A stretch of DNA of 64,000 bases from Curtobacterium sp. MCBA15_009. GTDB taxonomy: Bacteria; Actinomycetota; Actinomycetes; Actinomycetales; Microbacteriaceae. Below are positions 32,483 through 42,485 of this stretch, one piece after another (position 1 is the first letter of the stretch; every line of letters starts with the position of its first letter). The notes beneath the pieces are model-generated. The model did no database searches. It saw nothing but the letters and a program-made list of their open reading frames with translations, and was not told where the DNA came from. The DNA lies in NCBI RefSeq assembly GCF_001864895.1, contig NZ_MJGO01000037.1, positions 542,759 to 606,758 of the forward strand, read 5' to 3'. The position numbers were made by a program, and so were the translations under genes.

Positions 32483-32500
32483 TGGTTAATCGATAAAACA
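32483..32500. promoter_or_regulatory. LacI-type operator O3
   Basis: TGGTTAATCGATAAAACA, 17 bp before the LacI-type gene start. With O2 it implies autoregulation, the two sites being 36 bp apart centre to centre. Confidence 0.65.
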
Positions 32501-32516
32501 ACCCGAGGAGGCGCTC

Positions 32517-33566
32517 GTGCCGAAGTCCGTGACCCTGAAGGACGTGGCCGCCGCGGTCGGCGTCACCTCGGCCGCCGCGAGCATGGCGCTGTCCGGCCAC
32601 GAGCGGATCAGCGAACGGACCCGGGCCGCCGTCAAGCAGGCGGCCGACGAGCTCGGGTACGTGCCGAGCTCCGCCGGTCGGGCGCTCCGCAGCCAGCGCG
32701 CCGACGCCGTGGCGCTCATCGTGCCGAACTCGTCGACCCACGTGTTCGGCCACCTGTACTTCATGCACGTCCTGACCGGCATGTCGACCGCGGCGAACGC
32801 GCACGACGCCCAGGTGATCGTCTCGACGAACGCCGACACGTCCTCGGGCAGCGTCGCGTACGAGCGTGTGATGCGGTCGCGGACGGCCGACGGCGCGATC
32901 GTCACGAGTGCCGCGATCGACGACGACCACGTGCAGACGCTCGTCGCGAGCGGGCTGCCCGTGGTGCTCATCGGCAACTACCCGCACCTCGACCGGGCGG
33001 TCTCCGTCGGCATCGACGACGTCGCGGCGACCGAGCGACTCGTCGAGCACCTGGTCACGGTGCACGGCCGCCGCCGGTTGCTGCACGTCACCGGCACGCT
33101 CGACCACCAGACCGGCATCGACCGTCGCGACGGGTTCCTCCGCGCGGCGGACGAGCACGGCCTGACCGACGTCACGGTGGTCGAGGGGGACCTGTCCGAG
33201 GCCTCCGGTGCCGCGGCGGTCGAACAGGCCCTCGCGAGCGGGGCCGACCACGACGGCATCGTCTTCGCGAACGACGACATGGCCGTCGGGGGCCTCCGGG
33301 TCCTGCGTCGCGCGGGCATCCGCGTCCCCGAGGACGTCTCGGTCGTCGGCTTCGACGACTTCGGCCTCGCCCGGGTGACGACCCCCGGCATCACCACCGT
33401 CCGCGTGCCCGCCGAGGAGATGGGGCGCATCGCCACCGAGCGCCTCTTCGACCTCGTCGACCGCCGGACCCCCAGCACGACCGGGCAGCACACCGAGCTG
33501 CCCGTCGAGGTCGTCCTCCGCGGATCCTGCGGGTGCGACGACGACCGCGAGCAGCCGACCGGCTGA
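32517..33566 (+). CDS. LacI-family transcriptional regulator
   Basis: A 349-aa sugar-responsive repressor. The helix-turn-helix is at residues 6-26 (TLKDVAAAVGVTSAAASMAL), followed by the hinge (ALRSQRADAVALIVP) and a periplasmic-binding-like effector domain ending VPEDVSVVGFDDF and TTPGITTVRVP. GTG 32517 follows GAGGAG at good spacing. Three ATCGAT-centred operators lie upstream of this gene and of the arabinofuranosidase; it probably represses both and the ABC/GH1 genes downstream until an arabino-oligosaccharide or related sugar binds. Confidence 0.93.
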   Translation: MPKSVTLKDVAAAVGVTSAAASMALSGHERISERTRAAVKQAADELGYVPSSAGRALRSQRADAVALIVPNSSTHVFGHLYFMHVLTGMSTAANAHDAQVIVSTNADTSSGSVAYERVMRSRTADGAIVTSAAIDDDHVQTLVASGLPVVLIGNYPHLDRAVSVGIDDVAATERLVEHLVTVHGRRRLLHVTGTLDHQTGIDRRDGFLRAADEHGLTDVTVVEGDLSEASGAAAVEQALASGADHDGIVFANDDMAVGGLRVLRRAGIRVPEDVSVVGFDDFGLARVTTPGITTVRVPAEEMGRIATERLFDLVDRRTPSTTGQHTELPVEVVLRGSCGCDDDREQPTG

Positions 33567-33682
33567 GCCGCTCCCGACAGCACCACCCGAACCAGCACGA
33601 CCCGAACCCGCACCACCACAGCGCCGATCGACACCGAACACCGACCCGCGCACCCACCTGCAACGCAAAGGAGCGTTCGACC

Positions 33683-34945
33683 ATGAAGCACGCACGCACG
33701 ACCCTCGCGGTCGTCTCCGGTGCCGCCGCCCTCGCCCTCGTCCTGACCGGCTGCTCGGCCGGCGGGTCCGCGGACACCGACGGTCCCGTCACCCTCAAGG
33801 TCTGGACCGGGTTCACCGGTGGCGACCGCCCCGGCTACGCCACGATCGTCAAGGACTTCGAGAAGACCCATCCGAAGATCACGGTCGACATGACCGTCCA
33901 GCCGTGGGACACCATCCAGCAGAAGCTGCCGTCGGCCTGGCTCACCGGGCAGGGTCCCGACGTCGCGGCGGTGTCGAGCGACCCGAACGCCGTCGCGCAG
34001 TACGTGAAGACGAACTCGGTGCTGCCGATCACGATGACGGGCAGCGGCGACGGCAAGATCAACACGTCGGAGTTCGCACCGGGGACCGTCGAGGAGTTCA
34101 CCTACGACGGCAAGCTCTACGGCGTCCCGGCCAACTTCGCGACGCTCAGCCTGTACTACAACAAGAAGCTCTTCGAGGACGCCGGCATCGCGAAGCCGCC
34201 GACGACCGTGCAGGAGCTGGCGGCCGACGCGAAGCAGCTCACCACCGGGGGCAAGTACGGCATCGCGCTCGCCGACAACCAGACGATCCAGATGTGGCCG
34301 GTCCTGCAGTGGCTCGAGGGCGGCGACATCGTCACGAGCAAGGGCTGCAGCGCGGTGCAGACGAGCGCATCGCGCCAGGGCCTCGAGACCTGGGGCGACC
34401 TGGTCGCGAAGGACAAGGTGAGCCCGGTCGGCCTCACCGGCGCCGAGGCCGACTCGCTGTTCTCGGCCGGCAAGGCCGCGATGGAGATCAACGGGCCGTG
34501 GGCGGCCTCCGGGTACAAGTCGGCCGGCATCGACCTCGGCATCGTGAAGGTCCCGGTCGGCGTCGACGGCAAGTCGTCGACGCTCGGCTCGATCGCACCG
34601 CTGTCGATCTCGGCGAAGACGAAGTACCCGGAGCAGGCGCAGCAGTTCCTGGCGTACTGGACGTCGAAGACCGCGCAGCAGAAGTTCTCGCTGCAGACCG
34701 GCTTCCCGCCGCTCCGCACCGACCTGTCGGACGACGCGAAGCTGCAGGCCGACCCGACGGTGTCGGTCTTCGCCAGCCAGGTCGGGGACGCCCGCCTCTA
34801 CCTGCCGCACGTGCCGGACGCCACCAAGGTCGACTCCGACGCCTACGTCCCGATGATCGGCAAGATCACCCGCGGCACCTCCGTCGCGGACGCGACGAAG
34901 GAAGCCGCGCAGACCATCGACGGCCTGACCGGTTGCAGCAAGTGA
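33683..34945 (+). CDS. Extracellular sugar-binding lipoprotein of a CUT1 ABC importer
   Basis: A 420-aa solute-binding protein. The lipobox LTGC at residues 22-25 ends the signal (AVVSGAAALALVLTGCSAGG). The fold follows as LKVWTGFTGGDRPGYATIVK, WLTGQGPDVAAVS and NGPWAASGYKSAGID, typical of the MalE/CUT1 group. It has a short linker with Gly/Ser. It is the first gene of a four-gene unit ending in a GH1-like glycosidase, so an oligosaccharide is the likely ligand. ATG 33683 follows AAGGAG with longer-than-usual spacing. Confidence 0.93.
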   Translation: MKHARTTLAVVSGAAALALVLTGCSAGGSADTDGPVTLKVWTGFTGGDRPGYATIVKDFEKTHPKITVDMTVQPWDTIQQKLPSAWLTGQGPDVAAVSSDPNAVAQYVKTNSVLPITMTGSGDGKINTSEFAPGTVEEFTYDGKLYGVPANFATLSLYYNKKLFEDAGIAKPPTTVQELAADAKQLTTGGKYGIALADNQTIQMWPVLQWLEGGDIVTSKGCSAVQTSASRQGLETWGDLVAKDKVSPVGLTGAEADSLFSAGKAAMEINGPWAASGYKSAGIDLGIVKVPVGVDGKSSTLGSIAPLSISAKTKYPEQAQQFLAYWTSKTAQQKFSLQTGFPPLRTDLSDDAKLQADPTVSVFASQVGDARLYLPHVPDATKVDSDAYVPMIGKITRGTSVADATKEAAQTIDGLTGCSK

Positions 34946-35904
34946 CCGACCAGACCACCGGGTCGGCCCCGGCACGCACGGCGCGTGCCGGGGCCCCCGC
35001 CTCCGACCCCGGTCGGGAGGCGCGCCCCACCCGCCGCCGAGCGCGCCGCTTCCAGCCGGCCTGGCTCTTCATGGCCCCGTCGCTGCTCATCCTCGGCGTG
35101 TTCGTCGTCTTCCCGATCCTGCGCTCGCTGTACTACTCGTTCTTCGACTGGACGGTCGGTGCGGTCTCGCAGCAGTTCGTCGGCTTCGGCAACTACGTGC
35201 AGCTCGCCCACGACCCGCAGTTCTGGAACGCCCTGCGCGTCACGCTCGAGTACACGGTCGTCTCCGTCGTCCTGCTCGTGGTGCTCGGCTTCGTCGCCGC
35301 GCTCCTGCTGCAGCGGGACACGCTGCTCAACCGGATCGTCCGGTCGGTGTTCTTCTTCCCGACGATCGTGTCGCTCGTCACCATCGGCCTGGTCTGGAAG
35401 TTCCTGCTCGACCCCGACATCGGGCTCGTCGGCGGCATCACCGCCCTGCTCGGGCTGCCGAGCGTCGCCTGGCTGCAGTCGACCTCGCTCGCCCTGCCGA
35501 CCGTGATCCTGGTCTCGGTGTGGAAGAGCATCGGCTTCGCGATGATCCTGTTCATCGCCGGGCTCAAGGGCGTGCCGGCGGAACGCTACGAGGCCGCCGA
35601 GCTCGACGGCGCGAACCGCTGGCAGACCACCTGGCGGATCACGCTGCCGAGCATCCGGCCGACGCTGCTCTTCACGTCGATGATCCTGACGATCCAGTCG
35701 TTCCAGGTGTTCGACCTCGTCTACGTCATGACCGGCGGCGGCCCCGTGTTCGCCACCGACTCCCTCGTGAACCTGCTCTACCGCGACGGCTTCGTCGACT
35801 ACCAGACCGGCTACGCGTCGGCGATCTCCTGGGTCCTCTTCGTGATCATCATGCTCATCTCCGTCCTGCAACTCCGACTCTTCCGGTACGACGATGTCGA
35901 CTGA
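34942..35904 (+). CDS. CUT1 ABC sugar permease (MalF-like)
   Basis: A 320-aa inner-membrane permease with six helices and an Ala/Arg-rich cytoplasmic tail. The EAA loop that docks the ATPase is visible as YEAAELDGANRWQTTWRITL. GTG 34942 overlaps the binding-protein stop (GTGA). No ATPase gene is present in the operon; CUT1 importers in actinobacteria often share a MsiK-type ATPase encoded elsewhere, which would explain this. Confidence 0.93.
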   Translation: MTDQTTGSAPARTARAGAPASDPGREARPTRRRARRFQPAWLFMAPSLLILGVFVVFPILRSLYYSFFDWTVGAVSQQFVGFGNYVQLAHDPQFWNALRVTLEYTVVSVVLLVVLGFVAALLLQRDTLLNRIVRSVFFFPTIVSLVTIGLVWKFLLDPDIGLVGGITALLGLPSVAWLQSTSLALPTVILVSVWKSIGFAMILFIAGLKGVPAERYEAAELDGANRWQTTWRITLPSIRPTLLFTSMILTIQSFQVFDLVYVMTGGGPVFATDSLVNLLYRDGFVDYQTGYASAISWVLFVIIMLISVLQLRLFRYDDVD

Positions 35905-36814
35905 CGCGCTCACCCGGCGACCGTCCGAGACGGAGCCGACCCGTGCCTCCCGGCCGACCACCGACCACCGACGGCGGCGACACGGTCGCCGGAGCGGCCT
36001 CGTCGTCACCGGCTCCGTCCTGAAGTGGGTGTACCTCGGCATCGGACTCGTGTTCGCGCTCGTGCCGTTCGTCTGGATGGTGAGCGGGTCGTTCCGCTCC
36101 GAGGCGGACCTGTTCGGCCACCCCGCCACGCTGTTCCCGACCAGCGTCACGCTGCACGGGTACCAGGGCGTGTGGTCGCAGCTGCCGTTCCTGCGGCTCC
36201 TGCTCAACTCGTTCGTGTTCACGGCCGTGACCACCGTGCTGACGCTGCTCTTCGACTCGATGTGCGCCTACGCGCTCGCGCGGATGCGGTTCGTCGGCCG
36301 GAACGTCGCGTTCGTGCTCGTCATCGCGACGCTCATGGTGCCGTTCCAGGTGACGCTCATCCCGGTCTTCGTGGAGCTGTTCCACCTCGGCTGGCTGAAC
36401 ACCTACCAGGGGCTCATCATCCCGCGGGCCACCTCGGCCTTCGGCATCTTCCTGTTCCGACAGTTCTTCATCGACATCCCCCCGGAGCTCGACGAGGCCG
36501 CGCGCATCGACGGTGCCGGGCACTGGCGGATCTACTGGCAGGTCATCCTGCCGCTGGCGAAGCCCGCGATCGCGACCGTGGCGGTCCTCAACGGCATGGC
36601 GCTGTGGAACGACCTGCTCTGGCCGCTCGTCATCAGCACCTCGGACGACATGCTCACCCTGCCGGCCGGGCTGACGCTCTTCGGCGGAGCCCACGTGACG
36701 GACCACGCCGTCCTGCTCGCCGGGGCCGTGATCTCGCTGCTGCCGATCGCCGTCGGGTTCTTCTTCGCGCAGAAGTACTTCGTCGCCGGCGTCGCGACGT
36801 CCGGGCTGAAGTGA
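35894..36814 (+). CDS. CUT1 ABC sugar permease (MalG-like)
   Basis: A 306-aa partner permease with six helices after an Arg-rich tail. The EAA loop reads DEAARIDGAGHWRIYWQVIL; WMVSGSFRSEADLF is the usual opening after TM1. ATG 35894 overlaps the MalF-like gene by 11 nt. It pairs with that permease to form the channel. Confidence 0.93.
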   Translation: MSTDALTRRPSETEPTRASRPTTDHRRRRHGRRSGLVVTGSVLKWVYLGIGLVFALVPFVWMVSGSFRSEADLFGHPATLFPTSVTLHGYQGVWSQLPFLRLLLNSFVFTAVTTVLTLLFDSMCAYALARMRFVGRNVAFVLVIATLMVPFQVTLIPVFVELFHLGWLNTYQGLIIPRATSAFGIFLFRQFFIDIPPELDEAARIDGAGHWRIYWQVILPLAKPAIATVAVLNGMALWNDLLWPLVISTSDDMLTLPAGLTLFGGAHVTDHAVLLAGAVISLLPIAVGFFFAQKYFVAGVATSGLK

Positions 36815-38133
36815 CCGGCCCGTCCGCCTTCGCCCCCGGCACGTTCACGTGGGCGCTCGGCATCGAGGACACCTGCGTCTACCCACCCGCCCGGTTCGCG
36901 ATGGCGCCGCTCGACGAGCACGCGCTCACCGACCACGACGCGTCCTGGCGGGCGGACCTGGACACCGTGCGCGAACTCGGCGCGCGAGCGCTGCGCTACG
37001 GGGTCGACTGGCCCCGGGTGCACACGGCACCGGGGGAGTTCGACTGGTCGGTGCTCGACGAACGGCTCCCGCACGCCGCGGCCGACGGCGTCACCGTGAT
37101 CGCCGACCTGGTGCACTACGGCACGCCCACCTGGCTCGACGACTCCTTCGCCGACCCGGGGTACCCCGATGCGATCGCCGAGTTCGCCGGCGCCTTCGCC
37201 GCGCGGTACGCCGGCGTCGTCGACCACGTCACGCCGCTCAACGAACCCATCACCACGGCCTCGTTCGCCGGACTGCGCGGGGTGTGGCCTCCGGGCCTGA
37301 CCGGCTGGGACGGGTGGACGTGCGTCGTGCTCGGCATCGCCGCGGGCATCCAGCGCACCGTCCGGGCCGTCCGTGCCGCGAACCCCGCGGCGGTCGTCGT
37401 CCACGTCGAGGCGAGCACCCTCGTCGAAGCCGCCGACGACACGGCCGAGACCCGGGCGGAGGCCGAGCTGCTCGAGACGCTCGGCACCGTGCCGACCGAC
37501 CTCGTCCTCGGTCGCGTCACGGCCGACCACCCCGCCCACGGTTGGCTGCGTTCCCACGGCGCCACGACACCGGTGCTGCGGGCACTGATCGACGGCGCGG
37601 TGTCGATCGACCTGCTCGGCGTCAACTACTACCCGGACCTGTCACCCCGGCGGCTCGTGCACGAAGCGGGCCGGGTCGTGCAGCACGCACACGACCGGTG
37701 GACGGACGGCCTCGAGGAGACCGTCCGGCGCTTCGACCAGCGGTACGGGCTGCCGATCCTCGTGACCGAGACCTCCATCGAGGGCGACGACGCGGTGCGG
37801 TCCGCCTGGGTGCGGGACGCAGCCGGTGCGGTGCAGGGACTCGTGGCGCAGGGCGTCGACGTCCGGGGCTTCACGTGGTGGCCGATGTTCGACTTCGTGG
37901 ACTGGTCCTACGCGGCCGGCGGCAGGAACGTCGAGGAGTTCGAGCTCCCCGCCGAACTCGTCGCGGAACGCGCCGAGAGCGTGCGGAAGACCCCGTACCT
38001 GCGGCGGATGGGCCTGCTCAGGCTCGAGGAGCAGCCCGACGGCACGCTCGCACGGGTCCGCACCGGTGCCGCGGCGGCGTTCTCGCGGTGCGCGGCCGGC
38101 GACGAGGAGGTGCAGCGGGCCGCGGGGTCGTGA
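36811..38133 (+). CDS. GH1-like glycosidase
   Basis: A 440-aa TIM-barrel protein of glycoside hydrolase clan A, nearest to family 1 beta-glycosidases but divergent. Acid/base motif TPLNEP (near residue 146) corresponds to the TxNEP of family 1; the nucleophile region is ILVTETSIEG, where TETS replaces TENG. It has no signal peptide, so it acts in the cytoplasm on imported oligosaccharide. GTG 36811 overlaps the permease stop. It may release arabinose or other sugars from oligomers made by the upstream GH54 enzyme; the linkage is inferred only from context. Confidence 0.8.
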   Translation: MTGPSAFAPGTFTWALGIEDTCVYPPARFAMAPLDEHALTDHDASWRADLDTVRELGARALRYGVDWPRVHTAPGEFDWSVLDERLPHAAADGVTVIADLVHYGTPTWLDDSFADPGYPDAIAEFAGAFAARYAGVVDHVTPLNEPITTASFAGLRGVWPPGLTGWDGWTCVVLGIAAGIQRTVRAVRAANPAAVVVHVEASTLVEAADDTAETRAEAELLETLGTVPTDLVLGRVTADHPAHGWLRSHGATTPVLRALIDGAVSIDLLGVNYYPDLSPRRLVHEAGRVVQHAHDRWTDGLEETVRRFDQRYGLPILVTETSIEGDDAVRSAWVRDAAGAVQGLVAQGVDVRGFTWWPMFDFVDWSYAAGGRNVEEFELPAELVAERAESVRKTPYLRRMGLLRLEEQPDGTLARVRTGAAAAFSRCAAGDEEVQRAAGS

Positions 38134-38152
38134 CGACCACGTCGAGGCGTCG

Positions 38153-39019
38153 TCACCCCCGCCGCGACCCTCGGTACGCCGTGGGCGTCTCGTCGTGCAC
38201 CGCACGGAACACCCTGCTGAAGTAGAAGGGGTCGTCGTACCCGACCTCGGCGGCGATGGACTCGACGCTCCGCGTCGTCGTGTCCAGGAGCTCCCGTGCG
38301 CGGCCCATCCGGACCTGGGTCTGGAACCTGATCGGGCTCGTGCCGACGCGCTGCCGGAACTGCGCGGCGAAGTGCGACGGGCTCATCCGCGCCATCGCGG
38401 CGAGGCCGCCGACGGTGACGGACTCGGCGAGGTTGGCGACGATGTAGTCGCGGGCGGCGTCGACGACGGGCAGGGCGGTGGCGCCGGCGACCTGCTCGGC
38501 GCAGAGCTGGGCCATCAGGTGCCAGGCGGCGCCGGAGGCGGCGAGCAGGCTGGCGTCGGTGTCGCCGCGTTCCATCGCGCCGACGATCTCCTCGATGAGG
38601 GACACCGGGCGGTAGACGTCGCGCAGCTGGCGCACGGGCTGGGTGGCGGTCATGCCGCTGCTCCGCAGGAACTCCGCCAGGTCGCGGCCGAGCACGTGCA
38701 CCCACCAGAGGGTCCAGGGGTCACGGTCGTCGGCTTCGTAGGCGTGGGGCACGCCGGGTGGCAGCACGACGACCTGACCGCGGCGGACCTCGTGCACGGC
38801 GCCGCCGACGTGCACGCGCCCGGCGCCGAGGACGCAGACCAGGACGACGCACTGCTCGGTGCCGGCGGGCCGGGCCTTGCCGTGCGCCTGGGCGGTCGGG
38901 AAGTAGCCGGCGTCGGTCACGACCAGGTGGGCGATCCCGGGCTGGGTGAGCGCCTGTGCCACGCGCCGCGCGGGGAGGACGCGGAGGCGTTGGCCGGGGA
39001 AACCGTCTTCGATGAGCAC
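38153..39019 (-). CDS. AraC-family transcriptional regulator
   Basis: A 288-aa regulator with an N-terminal cupin-like sugar-binding domain (VLVCVLGAGRVHVGG, VVVLPPGVPHAY) and two C-terminal helix-turn-helix motifs (VGGLAAMARMSPSHFAAQFR and VESIAAEVGYDDPFYFSRVF). It is divergent from the DUF5107 gene with a 92-bp gap and is the likely activator of the operon 39112-48376. ATG 39019 is the first start. The effector would be the sugar handled by that operon. Confidence 0.93.
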   Translation of the reverse strand: MLIEDGFPGQRLRVLPARRVAQALTQPGIAHLVVTDAGYFPTAQAHGKARPAGTEQCVVLVCVLGAGRVHVGGAVHEVRRGQVVVLPPGVPHAYEADDRDPWTLWWVHVLGRDLAEFLRSSGMTATQPVRQLRDVYRPVSLIEEIVGAMERGDTDASLLAASGAAWHLMAQLCAEQVAGATALPVVDAARDYIVANLAESVTVGGLAAMARMSPSHFAAQFRQRVGTSPIRFQTQVRMGRARELLDTTTRSVESIAAEVGYDDPFYFSRVFRAVHDETPTAYRGSRRG

Positions 39020-39111
39020 GCGCCATCATCACCCGCCCGTCGTCGGATCGTCCAGGTATTCCGTCGGATCCTGCGTTCCGCGGCGATGGGGGTGCTCCGT
39101 ACGCTCGGTGC

Positions 39112-42100
39112 ATGCTCAACGAAGAGTCGAGGCTCGACCTCCCTCCGATCCCCGCCGACCAGCAGGGCCAGGCCGTCGCCGCCTGGTCCGAACCGCTCGT
39201 CATCGACACGTACGAGCCGCAGGAGCCGGACCGGTTCCCGCAGTTCCTCGACCGGCGCGTCTACCAAGGATCGTCCGGGCGGGTCTTCCCACTGCCCTTC
39301 CACGAGCGCATCGCGTCGGAGAAGCGTCCGCACCGCTGGGAGGCCGTCCACCTCGAGAACCGCTGGGTCCGGGTCGTGGTGCTGCCGGAGCTCGGTGGGC
39401 GCATCCACATCGGGTACGACAAGACCGCCGACCACGACTTCTTCTACCGCAACAACGTCATCAAGCCGGCGCTCGTCGGTCTGACCGGGCCGTGGATCTC
39501 GGGTGGCGTTGAGTTCAACTGGCCGCAGCACCACCGCCCGGCGACGTTCCTGCCGACGGACGTGTCGATCGAGCGCGAGGCCGACGGCTCCGTCACGGTG
39601 TGGTGCTCGGACCACGACCCGTTCGCCCGGATGAAGGGCATGCACGGCATCCGGCTGCGCCCGGACTCCTCGGCGATCGAGGCCCGCGTCCGGCTCTACA
39701 ACCGCAGTGAGCGCACCGAGACGTTCCTGTGGTGGGCGAACGTCGCCGCCGCGGTGAACGACGACTACCAGAGCTTCTTCCCGACGGACGTGCACCACGT
39801 CGCCGACCACGCCAAGCGCGCGATCGCGACGTTCCCCGCGGTCGACGGTACGTACTACGGGGTCGACTACCCGGCCCGGGTCGACGGGGAGCACCCCGAC
39901 GCGGACCGGCTCGACTGGTACCGGAACATCCCGGTGCCGACGTCCTACATGGTGACCGACACCGAGGACGCCTTCTTCGGCGGGTACGACCACGGCCGCC
40001 AGGCCGGCTTCGTGCACTGGGCCGACCGCACGATCTCGCCGGGCAAGAAGCAGTGGACGTGGGGCGACGCGCCCTTCGGGCACGCCTGGGACGCGAACCT
40101 GACCGACACCGACGGCCCGTACGTCGAGCTCATGGCCGGCGTCTACACCGACAACCAGCCGGACTTCTCGTTCCTGGCACCCGGCGAGACGAAGACCTTC
40201 TCGCAGTTCTGGTACCCGATCAGCGCGATCGGCCCGGCGATGCAGGCCTCCCGCGACGCGGCGATCCGCGTCGACGTGCCGGAGCCGGGAGCGCTGCGCA
40301 TCGGCGTCGCGACGAGCGTCGTCGCCGAGGACGCCGCCATCCGCATCGAGACCGCCGACGGTGCGGTGCTGGCCGTCCTGGAGGCACGGCTCACCCCCGA
40401 CGCGCCGGTCGTCGTCGACTGGGCGGTGCCGTCCGGCACGGACGCCGCGACCCTGCGGGTCGCCGTCGTCGACGGTGACCACGAGCTCGTCCGGTTCGCG
40501 CGGCGACCGGTCGACGCGGCCGCCGCGGCGCCGGACCCCGCCGTCGCCCCGCCGGCTCCGGAGGACGTGACGACGACCGAGGAGCTCGACCTCATCGGCG
40601 ACTACCTCGAGCAGTACCGGCACGCGACGCGCTCGCCGGAGCCGTACTGGCACGAGGCGCTGCGCCGGGACCCCGGGGACGTCCGGGCCCACGTCGCCCT
40701 CGGGACCCGCCGGTACGCGGCGGCCGAGTACGAGCGCGCGGTCGAGCACCTGCAGCACGCCGTCGACCGGCTCGTGTCCTGGGCGCCGAACCCCTCGAGC
40801 GGTCAGGCGCACCACCGACTCGGCCTCGCCCTGCTCCGCGCCGGTCGGGCCGACGACGGCCGCCGCGCGCTCGGCAAGGCCACGTGGAACGCCGCCGAGG
40901 CCGCTCCGGCGCACCTCGCGCTGGCCCGGAGCACCGCCGCCGAGGACCCCCGTGGTGCCCTCGAACACGTGCAGGCCGTGCTGCGGACGGACCGCGAGCA
41001 CCTGCAGGCTCGGGACACGGCCGTCGTGCTCCTGCGCCGGCTCGGTCGTGCGGACGAGGCCGAGGCCCTGCTCGCCGAGACGCTCGCGATCGACCCGCTC
41101 GACCAGTGGGCGCGCCACCTCGGCGGGCGGCCGGTCAGCGACGACGCCACGGTGCTGCTCGACGTCGCGCTCGAGTACGCGTCCCTCGGCGCCACGGTAC
41201 AGGCGCAGGACGTCCTCGCCCTCGCCGAGCAGCGGGCCGACCGGCAGGCGCTCGGCCAGGTGAACGTCCGGCCGCTCGTCGCGGTGCACCGTGCCGACCT
41301 CGCGCTTCGAGCCGGACGGACCGAGGACGCGCACCGCGCCGTCGCGTACGCAGCCGCCGTCGACCCGACGAACGCCCTGCCGTCGCGTCTCGACGACGTC
41401 GACGCGCTGCGTCGTGTCCTGGCGTTCGACCCGTCGGCAGCCGTCCTCTGGTCGATGCTCGGCTCGTGGCTGTACGACCGCGGGCAGGCCGAGGCCGCCG
41501 TCGACGCCTGGGAGCGCGGCGTCGCCGCGGGGCCAGGCGTACAGGACGCGGCGGTCCTGCACCGGAACCTCGGGGTGGCCGCGGTGAACGTCGCCGGCGA
41601 CCTCGACCGCGCGGCCGAGCACTACGCCGCCGCCCGTGCCGCGCTGCCCGACGACGCCCGCCTGCTGTACGAGGCCGACGAGCTCGCCGCACGGTCCGGA
41701 CGCCCGGCCGAGGAGCGCCTGCGGGCACTCGACGAACGACCCGACCTGGTGTCCGCACGCGACGACCTCACGCTCACCCGCGTCGGCCTGCTCCTCGACC
41801 TCGACCGGGTCGACGAAGCCCGGTCGGTGATGGCCGCCCGCCGGTTCCAGCCGTGGGAGGGCGGTGAGGGCGTCGCCCTCGCCGCCTGGGACCGCGCCGC
41901 CCTGGCCGTCGCCCGACGGGCGCTGGCCGCCGGCGACCCGGTCGCCGCCGCCGACGCCGTGGAGTCGGCACTGCACGCACCCGACTCCCTGGGCGAGGCA
42001 CGGCACCCGCTCGCCACGACCGCCGACCTGCACCTCGTGCTCGGTGACGCGCTCGCGGAGCTGGGCCGGGCCTCCAGTGCGGAAGCCGCCTGGCGGACCG

Positions 42101-42423
42101 CAGCGGCCGCGACCGGCGACTTCACGGACATGGCGACGACCCCGTTCACCGAACGGAGCGTGTGGTCCGTCGCCGCGCTCGACCGCCTCGGCCGACACGA
42201 CGAGGCGCGCGAGCGGCTCAACGAGCTCGCCCGGTACGTCGACGAGCTGGCCGTCGCCCCGACCGAGGTCGACTACTTCGCGACCTCGCTGCCGACCATG
42301 CTCCTGTTCCACGCGGACCAGGCCGCCGAACGCGACGCGACCGTCACCCGGTTGCGTGCCCTGCACGCGGAACTCTCCGCGTCCCTCACCACCTCGACGT
42401 CGCCGACACCGTCGCGCGACTGA
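39112..42423 (+). CDS. DUF5107 protein with tetratricopeptide repeats
   Basis: A very large cytoplasmic protein (1103 aa) with no signal or membrane segment. Residues 40-400 are DUF5107, a galactose-mutarotase-like beta-sandwich: VHLENRWVRVVVLPELGGR, GVEFNWPQHHRPATF and KKQWTWGDAPFG are conserved. From about residue 495 to the end it is alpha-helical with TPR-type 34-residue units (RAHVALGTRRYAAAEYERAV). Homologues occur with sugar ABC importers, as here. It may bind or cleave a carbohydrate; no catalytic residues can be assigned. It is the first gene of the operon under AraC control. Confidence 0.85.
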   Translation: MLNEESRLDLPPIPADQQGQAVAAWSEPLVIDTYEPQEPDRFPQFLDRRVYQGSSGRVFPLPFHERIASEKRPHRWEAVHLENRWVRVVVLPELGGRIHIGYDKTADHDFFYRNNVIKPALVGLTGPWISGGVEFNWPQHHRPATFLPTDVSIEREADGSVTVWCSDHDPFARMKGMHGIRLRPDSSAIEARVRLYNRSERTETFLWWANVAAAVNDDYQSFFPTDVHHVADHAKRAIATFPAVDGTYYGVDYPARVDGEHPDADRLDWYRNIPVPTSYMVTDTEDAFFGGYDHGRQAGFVHWADRTISPGKKQWTWGDAPFGHAWDANLTDTDGPYVELMAGVYTDNQPDFSFLAPGETKTFSQFWYPISAIGPAMQASRDAAIRVDVPEPGALRIGVATSVVAEDAAIRIETADGAVLAVLEARLTPDAPVVVDWAVPSGTDAATLRVAVVDGDHELVRFARRPVDAAAAAPDPAVAPPAPEDVTTTEELDLIGDYLEQYRHATRSPEPYWHEALRRDPGDVRAHVALGTRRYAAAEYERAVEHLQHAVDRLVSWAPNPSSGQAHHRLGLALLRAGRADDGRRALGKATWNAAEAAPAHLALARSTAAEDPRGALEHVQAVLRTDREHLQARDTAVVLLRRLGRADEAEALLAETLAIDPLDQWARHLGGRPVSDDATVLLDVALEYASLGATVQAQDVLALAEQRADRQALGQVNVRPLVAVHRADLALRAGRTEDAHRAVAYAAAVDPTNALPSRLDDVDALRRVLAFDPSAAVLWSMLGSWLYDRGQAEAAVDAWERGVAAGPGVQDAAVLHRNLGVAAVNVAGDLDRAAEHYAAARAALPDDARLLYEADELAARSGRPAEERLRALDERPDLVSARDDLTLTRVGLLLDLDRVDEARSVMAARRFQPWEGGEGVALAAWDRAALAVARRALAAGDPVAAADAVESALHAPDSLGEARHPLATTADLHLVLGDALAELGRASSAEAAWRTAAAATGDFTDMATTPFTERSVWSVAALDRLGRHDEARERLNELARYVDELAVAPTEVDYFATSLPTMLLFHADQAAERDATVTRLRALHAELSASLTTSTSPTPSRD

Positions 42424-42485
42424 CGACCACGGGCGATCCCGCTCGACCCGGCAACGTCGCCGGCTCCAGGAAGGAAAGCATCACC

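Noticed and set aside
30426..33695. Very long antisense frame of 1089 codons opposite the arabinofuranosidase and LacI genes
   Set aside because: Typical high-G+C mirror frame rich in Arg, Val and Gly; the plus strand has clear domains.
38917..42366. 1149-codon antisense frame opposite the DUF5107 gene
   Set aside because: Mirror of a strongly coding gene with no recognisable protein features.
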